Positions 33,362-42,333 of a stretch of 64,000 nt of DNA are shown here, one piece after another. Under the pieces are notes generated by a model. That model saw only the letters and a list, made by a program, of their open reading frames with translations, did no database searches and had not been told where the DNA came from. The position numbers and the translations under genes were made by a program. Each line of letters starts with the position of its first letter. Within the stretch, counting starts at the first letter, position 1. Origin of the DNA: UBA1219 sp045601425 (GTDB lineage: Bacteria; Bacteroidota; Bacteroidia; Bacteroidales; P3); NCBI GenBank assembly GCA_045601425.1, contig JAZRZP010000025.1:27452-91451 (forward strand), written 5' to 3'.

Positions 33362-34045
33362 ATGCCACTTATTTGGATAATATTCATAGCACTGACTCTG
33401 GCAAGTTACATAGTAAGCAAATCGCTGGAGTCTCATTTCAAGAAGTATGCCAAAATACCTACCAACGAAGGCCTTACCGGCAAGGAGGTAGCCGAAAGGA
33501 TGCTTTACGACAACGATATACATGACGTGAAAGTAGTGTGCATAAACGGCATGCTCACCGATCACTACAATCCGACCGACAAAACTCTGAACCTGAGCCG
33601 TGACGTTTATAACGGCAACAGTGTGGTTGCGGCTGCGGTAGCTGCTCATGAAACAGGACATGCAGTGCAGCACAATGTCGGCTATGCATGGCTGCAGATG
33701 CGCTCTACGCTTGTGCCGGCAGTAAATTTCGCATCGAAATGGGTGCAGTGGGTGCTCCTCGCGGGCATTATAATGGTGAACAAGTTTCCCGCATTCCTCC
33801 TTGCAGGAATCGTGCTTTTTGCCGTCACTACGCTGTTCAGCATCATCACTCTGCCGGTAGAAGTGAATGCATCCAAAAGGGCTTTGGTTTGGATCAACAC
33901 GCACAGCGTGACTTCGCAGCAGACACACGCTCACGCGGAAAAAGCCTTGCGGCTGGCTGCCTACACATACTTCATAGCGGCCATTTCATCGCTGGCAACG
34001 CTGTTGTACTACATTCTGATTTATCTCGGCGGCAACCGCCGGTGA
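33362..34045 (+). CDS. Zinc metallopeptidase, YugP family (membrane)
   Basis: A 227-residue membrane peptidase. The zinc motif AAHETGHAVQH (HExxH) lies at about residues 94-104. N-terminal hydrophobic helix (MPLIWIIFIALTLASY) and later helices (about 130-165 and 200-222) anchor it. The N-terminal cytosolic part (GLTGKEVAERMLYDNDIHDVKV) is typical of the Zn_peptidase_2 (YugP) family. Substrates are not known. It is flanked by terminators on both sides and so is monocistronic. Confidence 0.9.
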   Translation: MPLIWIIFIALTLASYIVSKSLESHFKKYAKIPTNEGLTGKEVAERMLYDNDIHDVKVVCINGMLTDHYNPTDKTLNLSRDVYNGNSVVAAAVAAHETGHAVQHNVGYAWLQMRSTLVPAVNFASKWVQWVLLAGIIMVNKFPAFLLAGIVLFAVTTLFSIITLPVEVNASKRALVWINTHSVTSQQTHAHAEKALRLAAYTYFIAAISSLATLLYYILIYLGGNRR

Positions 34046-34055
34046 GAATAAAAAA

Positions 34056-34086
34056 AGACGGAGCATAGAAAACTCCGTCTTTTTTT
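34056..34086 (+). terminator. Intrinsic terminator after the Zn peptidase gene
   Basis: Perfect 8-bp stem AGACGGAG (34056-34063) / CTCCGTCT (34073-34080) with a T-run. Confidence 0.92.
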
Positions 34087-34198
34087 GAAGCACGAAAACC
34101 GGAAATTCCGCAGTCGGCGGAAACAATAAAAAAATATCGTTTTTCAATAAAAACCAACAATAAAATTTTGACCGGAACGTTATTTCCCAAAGCTTTAT

Positions 34199-34891
34199 AT
34201 GATGAGACAGAAAAACAAGTATATCAGGCGTCTTTGGGGTATTTATGCGCTGTTTTTCGGAGTTGTGATTTCATGCATAGTCCTGTTTGTATTCGACGTC
34301 ATAAGTGCCGACGACTATTTTGCATTTGAAAAGCTCAACGAAAAACTTTCGAGGGAGAAACTCTCGGCGGTTGTGGTGAGTGACATATACAACCTGCAGG
34401 AAAGTACCGGCCACGATTTCATTGTCGAAAACAGGCAAGACAGCACGCTGCTGATAAATGCCCATGTTGACCGTTTCGATATTTCGCTGGCAAGCCGGGA
34501 CAAGGCGCAACTGGATTCCCCGTTGGTTACATTGAATGTTGTTTTACAGTATGTTACGGTGGTAATGCTGTTCGCAATATTCGTGTTCGTGTTTTTGTCG
34601 CTGAGCTCGTTCTATAAGTCTATCAAGGCTGGAAAGATATTCCGTAAATGCAACATACGCTATCTTCGCATTATCGGCATACTGCTGATACTCATGTCGT
34701 TGAGCATCGATTTTATAGCTTATCTCGACAGGCAGTATGTGGAAATGTTTCTGGCAAATACCGACTTGCTGGTTGAAACCGGTTTCAGCATACATTTTAC
34801 ACGTATCCTGTTCGGACTACTGATAATTTTTGTTGCCGAAATATTCAATATTGGCAAGCAGATGCAAGATGATCAGGAACTTACAATATGA
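34199..34891 (+). CDS. DUF2975 membrane protein
   Basis: A 230-residue protein with four hydrophobic helices (about 11-33, 112-136, 158-175, 195-214) and an extracytoplasmic loop after the first helix. The second half (FYKSIKAGKIFRKCNIRYLRIIGILLIL) is the DUF2975 signature. DUF2975 genes are regularly coupled to a small YozG-like XRE regulator, and one follows here after 13 bases. Function is unknown. Confidence 0.82.
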   Translation: MMRQKNKYIRRLWGIYALFFGVVISCIVLFVFDVISADDYFAFEKLNEKLSREKLSAVVVSDIYNLQESTGHDFIVENRQDSTLLINAHVDRFDISLASRDKAQLDSPLVTLNVVLQYVTVVMLFAIFVFVFLSLSSFYKSIKAGKIFRKCNIRYLRIIGILLILMSLSIDFIAYLDRQYVEMFLANTDLLVETGFSIHFTRILFGLLIIFVAEIFNIGKQMQDDQELTI

Positions 34892-34904
34892 AAGAGGAGG
34901 GGAA

Positions 34905-35123
34905 ATGGCGATAATTGTAAATCTTGATGTGATGATGGCCAAGCGGAAGATTTCGCTCAACGAGTTGTCGGAATTGGTGGACATAACACCTGCCAATCTT
35001 TCGATACTGAAAACGGGTAAGGCTAAAGCTGTGAGATTCAGTACTCTGGAGTCTTTGTGCAAGGTGCTTGACTGCCAGCCGGGCGATATTTTGGAATACG
35101 ATGACGGCATGAAAGACGACTGA
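34905..35123 (+). CDS. YozG-like XRE family transcriptional regulator
   Basis: A 72-residue helix-turn-helix protein: MAIIVNLDVMMAKRKISLNELSELVDITPANLSILKTGKAKAVRFSTLESLCKVL, ending in CQPGDILEYDDG. It has the short Cro/CI fold of the YozG group. The start is ATG 34905 behind a strong AGGAGG (34894-34900); the upstream frame overlapping DUF2975 is not used. The pair DUF2975-XRE is conserved, so it probably controls its partner or reacts to it. Confidence 0.9.
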   Translation: MAIIVNLDVMMAKRKISLNELSELVDITPANLSILKTGKAKAVRFSTLESLCKVLDCQPGDILEYDDGMKDD

Positions 35124-35166
35124 AAGAAAATATTTATAGAGTGCAAAAACTTTTTTGAAAAAAAGT

Positions 35167-35196
35167 TTTGCGATTCAAAAAAAAATCGTATATTTG
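35167..35196 (+). promoter_or_regulatory. Promoter of butyrate kinase (TTTG-N18-TATATTTG)
   Basis: TTTG at 35167-35170 and TATATTTG at 35189-35196, 47 bases before the ATG. Spacing is 18 bases, just below the usual 19-21. Confidence 0.7.
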
Positions 35197-35243
35197 CAAT
35201 CGGTAAATAAAATTCAAAAGAAAATAAAATATTGATATATAAT

Positions 35244-36335
35244 ATGATAACAAAGAAATTCACCTTAGTAATCAATCCGGGAGCCACTTCAACAAAGGCT
35301 TCCGTTTATGAAGGCGAAACAGAAGTCTTCACAGAGAATATCAAACATTCCATCGAAGAGATTCAAAGCTTCAAGGAAGTCGCAGATCAGTTCGATTACC
35401 GTAAAAATGCAATACTCGAGATGTTGGCCAAACATGGTGTTTCCACCGAAGAGATAGCAATCGTTGTCGGACGTGGCGGCCTTACAAGACCATGCGAATC
35501 GGGAGTGTATCGTGTGAACGAACTCATGAAACAGGAATGTCGCGAAGGCATACAAGGTAAACATGCCTGCAACTTGGGAGCGCTGATATCGGACAGCATT
35601 GCCAAGGAAATAGGATTGGGAGATGCTTACATAGCAGATCCGGGCATCGTAGACGAACGTCCCGACTACGCCAAAATCACCGGACATCCGGCATTTGACC
35701 TTGATCCGAAACGTGAAGGCGTTATCTGGCATTGTCTCAACCAGAAAATGACGGCAAAGCTTTATGCCCGTGAACAAGGCAAGAAATACGAAGACATGAA
35801 CCTTATCATAGCACACCTTGGAGGCGGAGTTTCCGTAGGAATGCACAACCACGGAAAAGTCGTTGAAGTGAACCGTGCATTATGCGGTCTCGGACCATTC
35901 TCTCCGACACGTGCAGGTTCCATCAATGCAAGCAAACTTGTTGACGTATGTTTCAGTGGTGAATATACCAAGGAAAAAGTGAAAAAGATGATTACTGCCG
36001 AAGGTGGTTTCGTGGCTTATCTTGGTACCAACGATGCCTACACCGTAGAAAAAGAGGCCATAGCCGGTGACCCGAAATGCAAGCTTCTGGTTGATGCATT
36101 CTGCTATCAGGTTGCATTGGAAATCAGCAGATTGGCAGCCGTAGTAAAAGGAAAAGTGGATGCTATCCTTCTTACCGGCGGCATCGCATACAGCAAACCG
36201 TGGATGGAACAGATTGCAGAACATGTGGATTGGATTGCTCCGGTAAAGGTTTACAAGGGAGAAAACGAAATGCTTGCTCTCGCTATCTGCGGAAAAGAAA
36301 TTCTCAACGGAACAACTCCGAAAGAATACGTATAA
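35244..36335 (+). CDS. buk: Butyrate kinase
   Basis: A 363-residue ASKHA-fold kinase (acetate/butyrate kinase family): LVINPGATSTKASVY at the N terminus, GRGGLTRP, DPGIVDERPDYAKITGHP, IIAHLGGGVSVGMHN, GPFSPTRAG, and the C-terminal AILLTGGIAYSKP. It converts butyryl phosphate and ADP to butyrate and ATP, or the reverse. Length and motifs fit butyrate or branched-chain acid kinase rather than acetate kinase. The usual partner ptb is not next to it. Strong own promoter and terminator. Confidence 0.93.
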   Translation: MITKKFTLVINPGATSTKASVYEGETEVFTENIKHSIEEIQSFKEVADQFDYRKNAILEMLAKHGVSTEEIAIVVGRGGLTRPCESGVYRVNELMKQECREGIQGKHACNLGALISDSIAKEIGLGDAYIADPGIVDERPDYAKITGHPAFDLDPKREGVIWHCLNQKMTAKLYAREQGKKYEDMNLIIAHLGGGVSVGMHNHGKVVEVNRALCGLGPFSPTRAGSINASKLVDVCFSGEYTKEKVKKMITAEGGFVAYLGTNDAYTVEKEAIAGDPKCKLLVDAFCYQVALEISRLAAVVKGKVDAILLTGGIAYSKPWMEQIAEHVDWIAPVKVYKGENEMLALAICGKEILNGTTPKEYV

Positions 36336-36352
36336 GAATTAAAGTAAACGAC

Positions 36353-36390
36353 AAGCCCTATTCTCCTTGGCGGATAGGGCTTTGATTTTT
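36353..36390 (+). terminator. Intrinsic terminator after butyrate kinase
   Basis: AAGCCCTAT (36353-36361) pairs with ATAGGGCTT (36374-36382), followed by a T-rich tail. It ends 7 bases before the next ATG. Confidence 0.88.
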
Positions 36391-36396
36391 GTAACG

Positions 36397-37128
36397 ATGA
36401 AAAAAATAATATTGGCAATTGCCGTGTTCATGCCTTTGGCAATGATGGCTCAGGAAGAGGCAAAGACCTTCACACCTTCAGTGAAATTGAAAAACCTGTC
36501 GGACTCAGTGTCATACGCGATAGGAATCTCGGAATATCAGGGAATGTCCACACAGTTGGGCGATATCGTGAACTACGATGTCTTAATTGCGGGTTTGAAA
36601 GACGCGCAGAAAGAGAAACCCGGTTTCAATCAAGAACAAATGCAGGCAGTTTTCCAGATGTTGCAGGCAGAACAGCAGCGCCGCTATGAAGTCAAAGTAC
36701 GGGAAAATACCGAAGCTGGAAAGAAATTCCTTGCAGAAAACAAGAAGAACAAGGGTATCGTGGAAACCGAATCGGGACTGCAATACAAAGTGAACAAGGA
36801 AGGTACCGGCAAAAAACCGACTCTGGAATCAACCATCACGTGTCACTATACAGGCAAGTTGCTTGACGGTACCAAGTTCGATAGTTCCCTTGACCGAGGC
36901 AAGCCTCTCACAGTGCCTTTGGCACAGCTTATAAAAGGTTGGGGCGAAGGCCTGCAACTGATGAAGGAAGGTGCCAACTACACTTTCTACATACCTTCGG
37001 AACTGGCTTACGGCACCCAGCAGGCAGGTATTATCCCTCCGGGAGCGACAATAGTTTTTGATGTTGAGCTGATAAGTGTGGAAGAAACTCCGCAAAACCA
37101 GCAATCGACATTGAAAATAGAAAAATAA
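36397..37128 (+). CDS. Exported FKBP-type peptidyl-prolyl isomerase (FkpA/Mip-like)
   Basis: A 243-residue protein with signal peptide MKKIILAIAVFMPLAMMAQ, a helical dimerisation domain (about 20-125), and an FKBP domain (CHYTGKLLDGTKFDSSLDRG, LIKGWGEGLQLMKEGANYTFYIPSELAYG, IVFDVELISVEE). It acts as a folding helper in the periplasm. The start is set at the signal peptide; a frame extending upstream enters the terminator. It lies 7 bases after that terminator, so its promoter is not obvious, and read-through from buk is possible. aroC follows. Confidence 0.9.
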   Translation: MKKIILAIAVFMPLAMMAQEEAKTFTPSVKLKNLSDSVSYAIGISEYQGMSTQLGDIVNYDVLIAGLKDAQKEKPGFNQEQMQAVFQMLQAEQQRRYEVKVRENTEAGKKFLAENKKNKGIVETESGLQYKVNKEGTGKKPTLESTITCHYTGKLLDGTKFDSSLDRGKPLTVPLAQLIKGWGEGLQLMKEGANYTFYIPSELAYGTQQAGIIPPGATIVFDVELISVEETPQNQQSTLKIEK

Positions 37129-37209
37129 GACTTTGAGGTCTTCTTGAAAAATATCATGAAAGTTTGGAACAGCATGAGTATATCCAAACTTTCTTTTTGG
37201 CATGGAAAA

Positions 37210-38271
37210 ATGGCAGGCAACACTATAGGAAATATTTTCCGTCTGACGACATTCGGCGAATCGCACGGCGATGCTGTCGGAGGAATAGTTGATGGCTGTC
37301 CTGCCGGTATGGAATTGGATTTTGCAAGGATAGATGCTTTCGTGAATCTCCGCAAGCCCAGACAGAAATACGAAACTTCTCGCAGAGAATCCGATGAAGT
37401 GAGGTTCCTGTCAGGCATTTTTGATGGCAGGACTCTCGGTACTCCGATAGCTTTCGTTATTGAAAACCGTCAGCAGAATTCTGAAGATTACAGGATTCTG
37501 GAGGACTCTTTCCGACCTTCGCATGGTGATTTTACAAGTTTTCGAAAATATGGGATCAGAGACTGGCGAGGAGGAGGGCGTTGTTCGGCACGCGAAACGG
37601 CTGCCAGAGTCGTGGCAGGAGCAATAGCCTTGCAGGTACTTGAAAAAAACGGTATCAGTGTGGTGGCATGCACACATCAGATCGGCAACGTGAGAATGCG
37701 CGAAAACATGAACTTTTCGGCTGGAGATGTTGCTGCCTCCAAACTTCATTGTCCGGACCCTGAGGCAGAAAAACAGATGCTTGTGTTGTTGGGAACTGCA
37801 GAAAATCAAGGAGATACTGTGGGAGGGTTGGTGGAATGCAGAATTTCAGGGTGCCCTGTCGGTCTCGGAGAGCCCGTTTTTGACAAACTCAGTGCCGATT
37901 TGGCAAAAGCCGTGATGAGCATTCCCTCGGCAAAGGGGATTGAATTCGGATCAGGGTTCCGTTCGGCAGAAATGAAGGGCAGTGAATACATAGACCTGTT
38001 CAATGAGGATTTTTCGACGAAGACAAACAACAGCGGTGGAATACAGGGCGGTATCTCGAACGGAATGAACATCGTGTTCCGTGTGGCGTTTCACCCAATA
38101 GCTACGCTGGCCGTGCCTGTGGAAGTCGTTACGGTTTCGGGAACGAAGAAGACAGTCTCCATCGGAGGCCGACACGACTGCTGTCAGGTGCCGCGTGCCG
38201 TACCCATAGTGGCAAGTATGGCGGCAATCACGGTTTTAGACAATCTTTTATTACAAAAAAACAGAATATAA
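37210..38271 (+). CDS. aroC: Chorismate synthase
   Basis: A 353-residue, FMN-dependent enzyme for the last step of chorismate synthesis (EPSP to chorismate). Complete signatures: TTFGESHGDAVGGIVDGCPAG, RRESDEVRFLSGIFDGRTLGTPIAF, WRGGGRCSARETAARVVAGAIA and the C-terminal GGRHDCCQVPRAVPIVASM. I start at ATG 37210 (MAGNTIGN); the upstream frame is too long for the family. The stop is directly before the DUF4369 gene start (TAA then ATG). Confidence 0.97.
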   Translation: MAGNTIGNIFRLTTFGESHGDAVGGIVDGCPAGMELDFARIDAFVNLRKPRQKYETSRRESDEVRFLSGIFDGRTLGTPIAFVIENRQQNSEDYRILEDSFRPSHGDFTSFRKYGIRDWRGGGRCSARETAARVVAGAIALQVLEKNGISVVACTHQIGNVRMRENMNFSAGDVAASKLHCPDPEAEKQMLVLLGTAENQGDTVGGLVECRISGCPVGLGEPVFDKLSADLAKAVMSIPSAKGIEFGSGFRSAEMKGSEYIDLFNEDFSTKTNNSGGIQGGISNGMNIVFRVAFHPIATLAVPVEVVTVSGTKKTVSIGGRHDCCQVPRAVPIVASMAAITVLDNLLLQKNRI

Positions 38272-39054
38272 ATGAAAATCAGACACATCTCGATGCTGGC
38301 CGTTACGGCAATGCTTTTTTCCTGCGGGAGCAAGGATTATTTTACAATAGAAGGCACTCTTACAGGTGGCGAGGGGAAGACAATAACCATAGAGGAAGTG
38401 GCTCCAAAGGAGATTATTCCAATCGATACCATAAAGTTAGACGAGAACGGTCATTTCGTTTTCAAATATGAAATGCCGTACCAGAGTTTCTACAACGTGA
38501 AGGTTTCAGATGCTGATTTCGTGATGCTTCTGCCCGAAAACGGTGAAGTGATTGCTCTTACGGGTGAATACGGAAGATTTTCGCCGACATATCAGGTGGA
38601 GGGCTCTAAGGGCTCTGTACTGCTCTGGCAGTTGAATGACTACAGCCTTTACGGTACCAAGCGGTTGGATTCCATAATCACCGCATTCAACGATTTGTGC
38701 AAAAACTGCAACGGCGACACCGTCTGCATACAGAAACAGAAACCTGCCCTCGACAGCATATTCAAGGAAGCTTTCCGCGAACAGCAGGATTATGTGGTTA
38801 ATTTTCTGGAACGGAACAAGGGCTCGCTGGCTACCCTGATTGCATTGTACAAGATGTACAACAGAAATCCGCTCATAAATCCCGATACCGAAGATTTCGC
38901 TTTTTACGAGGAAGTGGCCGATGCACTTGAAAAGTCACTCCCAGACAACAAACATACCATAGATTTCCGCAATACTGTGGAGAAAAAGCGGTTCCAGCGT
39001 CAGCAACAGATGGAGAAGGCTCCTCATGTTGTCGTGAATCAGGGAAATATGTGA
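38272..39054 (+). CDS. DUF4369 lipoprotein without a thioredoxin domain
   Basis: A 260-residue lipoprotein (lipobox LFSC, cysteine near residue 18). The first half (YFTIEGTLTGGEGKTITIEEVAP to LTGEYGRF) is the DUF4369 beta domain that usually precedes a thioredoxin-like TlpA domain in Bacteroidetes. The second half is helical, with a CKNCNGDTVC segment (cysteines near 143, 146 and 151) and no Trx CxxC motif in a Trx context. The protein ends at about the place where TlpA would begin. It follows aroC without gap and precedes lpxH by 10 bases. Confidence 0.8.
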   Translation: MKIRHISMLAVTAMLFSCGSKDYFTIEGTLTGGEGKTITIEEVAPKEIIPIDTIKLDENGHFVFKYEMPYQSFYNVKVSDADFVMLLPENGEVIALTGEYGRFSPTYQVEGSKGSVLLWQLNDYSLYGTKRLDSIITAFNDLCKNCNGDTVCIQKQKPALDSIFKEAFREQQDYVVNFLERNKGSLATLIALYKMYNRNPLINPDTEDFAFYEEVADALEKSLPDNKHTIDFRNTVEKKRFQRQQQMEKAPHVVVNQGNM

Positions 39055-39064
39055 TGCGTTAGAA

Positions 39065-39811
39065 ATGGATGGTACCAAGAAGATATATTTCGTAACTGAT
39101 ACGCATTTCGGGTTGCCTCCCGACAGTAAAGTGCGTGAGTCGGAGTTCGTCGCATGGCTTGACGGCATAAAGGACGATGCGGAAAAGCTGTTCCTAATGG
39201 GGGATATTTTCGATTTCTGGTTCACGTACAAACATGTTGTCCCGAAGGGATTTGTGAGAGTTCTCGGAAAACTGGCCGAGCTTGCCGATAAAGGTGTTGA
39301 AATTCATTATTTTACGGGGAATCACGATATGTGGATTTTCGACTACTTTGCGAAAGAACTGAATTTTGTGATGCATACTGAACCTGCAGAATTTCAGTTG
39401 GGCAGGAAAAAATTCCTTGTGGGTCACGGCGACGGGCTTACGCGGCAGAACCGGAGTTACATCTGCCTGAAGAAAATTTTCGCTTCGCGTTTCTGCCAGA
39501 GGCTTTTTGCGGCTATTCATCCGTGGATAGGATTTTCCGTTGCCTGCAGATGGTCGCAGAACAGCAGGAAGAAACATTTCCGCAAACCGGAACCGTACAT
39601 GGGCAACGATGTGGAGGAAATTCCGGTTTTCTGCCGGCAGAAACTGAAGGAACAGCATTTCGACTATTTTGTTTTCGGCCACCGGCATCTGCTCGTTGAT
39701 GAACAACTTACCGAAAGCTCAAGGTATGTCAACCTCGGCGAGTGGATAACCATGAGAAACTACGGGGTCTTTGACGGGGAAAATTTCGAAATAAGAAGTT
39801 TCATTAAATGA
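39065..39811 (+). CDS. lpxH: UDP-2,3-diacylglucosamine hydrolase (LpxH-like)
   Basis: A 248-residue calcineurin-like phosphoesterase: TDTHFGLPP (Asp12, His14), MGDIFDFWF, FTGNHDMWIFDY, VGHGDGL, and FGHRHLLVDEQL, the metal ligands in order. In LPS synthesis LpxH hydrolyses UDP-2,3-diacylglucosamine to lipid X. The acidic KLFLMGDIFDFWF and tail LNLGEWITMRNY are typical for the LpxH branch in Bacteroidetes. It is the last gene before a bidirectional terminator. Confidence 0.88.
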   Translation: MDGTKKIYFVTDTHFGLPPDSKVRESEFVAWLDGIKDDAEKLFLMGDIFDFWFTYKHVVPKGFVRVLGKLAELADKGVEIHYFTGNHDMWIFDYFAKELNFVMHTEPAEFQLGRKKFLVGHGDGLTRQNRSYICLKKIFASRFCQRLFAAIHPWIGFSVACRWSQNSRKKHFRKPEPYMGNDVEEIPVFCRQKLKEQHFDYFVFGHRHLLVDEQLTESSRYVNLGEWITMRNYGVFDGENFEIRSFIK

Positions 39812-39831
39812 AGCGTATCCGGCACATTTCA

Positions 39832-39871
39832 AAAAGAGAAGCCTGCAACTTAGTTGCAGGCTTCTCTTTTT
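39832..39871. terminator. Long bidirectional terminator between lpxH and the C10 protease gene
   Basis: A stem of at least 17 bp (AAAAGAGAAGCCTGCAA with TTGCAGGCTTCTCTTTT) and loop CTTAG, flanked by A- and T-runs. It serves both converging transcripts. Confidence 0.95.
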
Positions 39872-39885
39872 CTGGCAGCAGGCAT

Positions 39886-42138
39886 TTACTGCTGCTTTAT
39901 TACTTTCTTGACAAGTATGCCGTTGTCGGTTGTTATGCGTAAGGCATAGAACCCAGCTTTGAGTCCGGAGATGTCGATGCTTTCGGCATTGTCACAGCTC
40001 ATGATTTTCCGGCCGGCGTTGTCGTAAACTTCCACGCGGTTTACGGTGGAGGAGAAGTTTACCGAATTGCGTGTGGGATTTGGATAGAGTCTGAGAGTAT
40101 GCCGAGATTCTTCGGGATCGCTGATGTTTATGCTGTTGCCGAGTTGTACCTTGAAAGCGAAATAATAGTCTACATTACACTGTTGGTTTTCTTGTCTGTT
40201 GAAATTTACGGCAGGGCAAACGTGTCCGGAACGGTATCCTCTCAGGTAATGCCCGCTTATGTCGCTGAGACGAGGCATGTCTGATTCGGGAACACTGGTG
40301 CAGGATACCTTGGCGGCAATCTTTGACGGACTTTGTGCCTGAAGTACAATCCAGAATGGAGATGAAGTTATTTCGTAAGGTGTCGTAAGAACAACTTCCT
40401 GTTCAGTGTTCAGATTTTCAACATTGTAGGATTGTGTGAAAGTGGCACGTCCCAAGGCTGTAGAACTGTCGCATTCACCAGTTGCAAGAACCGAATAGTC
40501 GATGTTTTTGAATATTTTTATGTAGTAAGCGCGTCCGAGGAAAGTCCCTTCGTTGACAGGTTTGAATTTTACATGCGTGATTTTGTCGCCTGTTGAGAAA
40601 TTGCCGTAGCTCTCGGGTCGTATAATCACCATGTTCATGTCGGTAGAGGTGAACTCTTCCTTGTCGTTGCCGGAAGTGTTGCCGTACCATCCCGAAGCCA
40701 TGTGGTTGAGGGCTGGCTGTTCTATGTAAATGGTTTTGAACTGGTTGTCCTGAGAAATGGTTACTGTTCCTATTCTTGAAGCGTTGCCGTCGTTGGCGGC
40801 AACAGAGATGGTGATGTTGCTGCTGGCACCGAGGCCGGCACCGGAAGTAGGAGACACCGTAATCCATGGGCTGTTGGCATTTGCAGTCCAACCGACACTG
40901 TCGCTTGCGGCCGTTACCGTTGCTCTTCCAGACCCGCCTTCACCGGCAATTTCCAATGTGGTAGGAGTAACCATAAGCAGGTCTGAATCGGGTTCCATAT
41001 ACACAAGGGCTTGTTGAACGCTGTCGAACGACATTCCGGGGTACAGGTACGAAAGTTCGAAATATCCGTCGTAGTTTCCTCCCCAACCCCAGTTGAAGTG
41101 GTATTTCCCAGTGTTGTCGTAGCCGTCGCAAATGAAAGCGTGTCCGGATATGTCGTTGGTGTCGGTGTAGTCGAAGCCGGAATACACTACGATACGGCGG
41201 GCATCAAGTTCGTTTTTCAGGAGCATGGCCCATGCACTGTCGGTGAAATCGCCGCGGTATTCCGAATGTATTGTGTCTTTGTATCCGAAAAATGTTTTGA
41301 AGGCATATTCCGAAGAAGTGTAATCGCTGCCGTGGACAGCGGCAGAGCTTGATTCTCCGTAATTCATGTTCACCGAGATGCCACAGTGCAGGACGAGTGT
41401 CTGTATGGCGTTACGTTCGGTGAAGCCAGACGAGTTGTCCAGTCGGACAGGCATGTGAGCCCAGTCGTAATGAGTGTTGTCGAAATTGGCGGAAAGTGTT
41501 CCGTAGGTTTCGTGCGTATATGAGTTGGAACCGATGCCGACGGCAGGGTGGTTCCAGTATTTCATGGCTTGAGCCATGGCTATGGCCGTACAGCCTGAGG
41601 CTGTGAAGCCGATGGTGCGGTCGTGCGGGCACAGTCCGTTGTAAATGGGCATTTGGTTCCATTTTGTCTGAACGAGCGGACCAACGACGGCACCTTTGTC
41701 GTATGCCATGCCTTCGCCCGAAAGGTATTTGTTCCAAAGTCTTTGGGTATTGGCATTTGCCGGCGATTTGTGTTCGACGCAGTATGCAATTTGGCGGTTG
41801 TAGCTGCTCAGAAAGACTTTTGTGGTGGCAGGGAGGTCAGAGTTACCGATTCCGTCGGTTGCAGAATAGGCCAGAACAGGTTGCACGCAGTCGTCGGCAG
41901 CGACGATGACGAATCCGTCGCCTAAGGTGTTCCTCATTATGTAGAAATTGCTGAACCCGTTGTCCGCTGCTATGTCGGTGACCTCCAATTCAGCTGAAAC
42001 TTTTGCCGTAAGCGGGTTGGATTTCCAGAAATTTACAGCAACTTTCAGTGCTGTTTGTGTATCTACGGGACTTGCCTGCATCATCATCGTAATGCCTAAA
42101 AGCAGTGCCGGAAAAAATCTTTTTGCTATTTTGGACAT
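39886..42138 (-). CDS. Type IX-secreted C10 cysteine protease with BACON and sorting domains
   Basis: A 750-residue multidomain protein. In order: signal peptide (1-22); a propeptide of the SpeB/C10 inhibitor type (about 27-135); C10 peptidase with catalytic Cys183 in TASGCTAIAMAQ and His333 in SGHAFICDGYD; a BACON domain (about 389-476: VTPTTLEIAGEGGSG to TVTISQ); a beta domain (480-665); a type IX C-terminal sorting domain (about 675-750, LRLYPNPTRNSVNFS to KKVIKQQ). It is close in plan to streptopain and interpain-type proteases of oral Bacteroidales. It should be exported by the T9SS whose porU/porV genes lie at 13-18 kb. Confidence 0.93.
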   Translation of the reverse strand: MSKIAKRFFPALLLGITMMMQASPVDTQTALKVAVNFWKSNPLTAKVSAELEVTDIAADNGFSNFYIMRNTLGDGFVIVAADDCVQPVLAYSATDGIGNSDLPATTKVFLSSYNRQIAYCVEHKSPANANTQRLWNKYLSGEGMAYDKGAVVGPLVQTKWNQMPIYNGLCPHDRTIGFTASGCTAIAMAQAMKYWNHPAVGIGSNSYTHETYGTLSANFDNTHYDWAHMPVRLDNSSGFTERNAIQTLVLHCGISVNMNYGESSSAAVHGSDYTSSEYAFKTFFGYKDTIHSEYRGDFTDSAWAMLLKNELDARRIVVYSGFDYTDTNDISGHAFICDGYDNTGKYHFNWGWGGNYDGYFELSYLYPGMSFDSVQQALVYMEPDSDLLMVTPTTLEIAGEGGSGRATVTAASDSVGWTANANSPWITVSPTSGAGLGASSNITISVAANDGNASRIGTVTISQDNQFKTIYIEQPALNHMASGWYGNTSGNDKEEFTSTDMNMVIIRPESYGNFSTGDKITHVKFKPVNEGTFLGRAYYIKIFKNIDYSVLATGECDSSTALGRATFTQSYNVENLNTEQEVVLTTPYEITSSPFWIVLQAQSPSKIAAKVSCTSVPESDMPRLSDISGHYLRGYRSGHVCPAVNFNRQENQQCNVDYYFAFKVQLGNSINISDPEESRHTLRLYPNPTRNSVNFSSTVNRVEVYDNAGRKIMSCDNAESIDISGLKAGFYALRITTDNGILVKKVIKQQ

Positions 42139-42177
42139 AATGTTACTTGTTTTGATTCATGAATCGTTTTGACTTTG

Positions 42178-42185
42178 CAAATTTA
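42178..42185 (-). promoter_or_regulatory. Candidate -7 element of the C10 protease gene
   Basis: Reads TAAATTTG on the minus strand, a match to TAnnTTTG, 40 bases before the ATG. Confidence 0.55.
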
Positions 42186-42333
42186 CGAAAAAAAATGATG
42201 TTTTCCGTGATTTTCCGAAAAAAAAAGATGAATTATCGCACAAAAACATTTTTCCATGGCCGGAAACACAATATAAAAGCCTGTTTTCCGTTTTTTCAAT
42301 CTCATATAAAAACTAAACATTACACACAGAACA

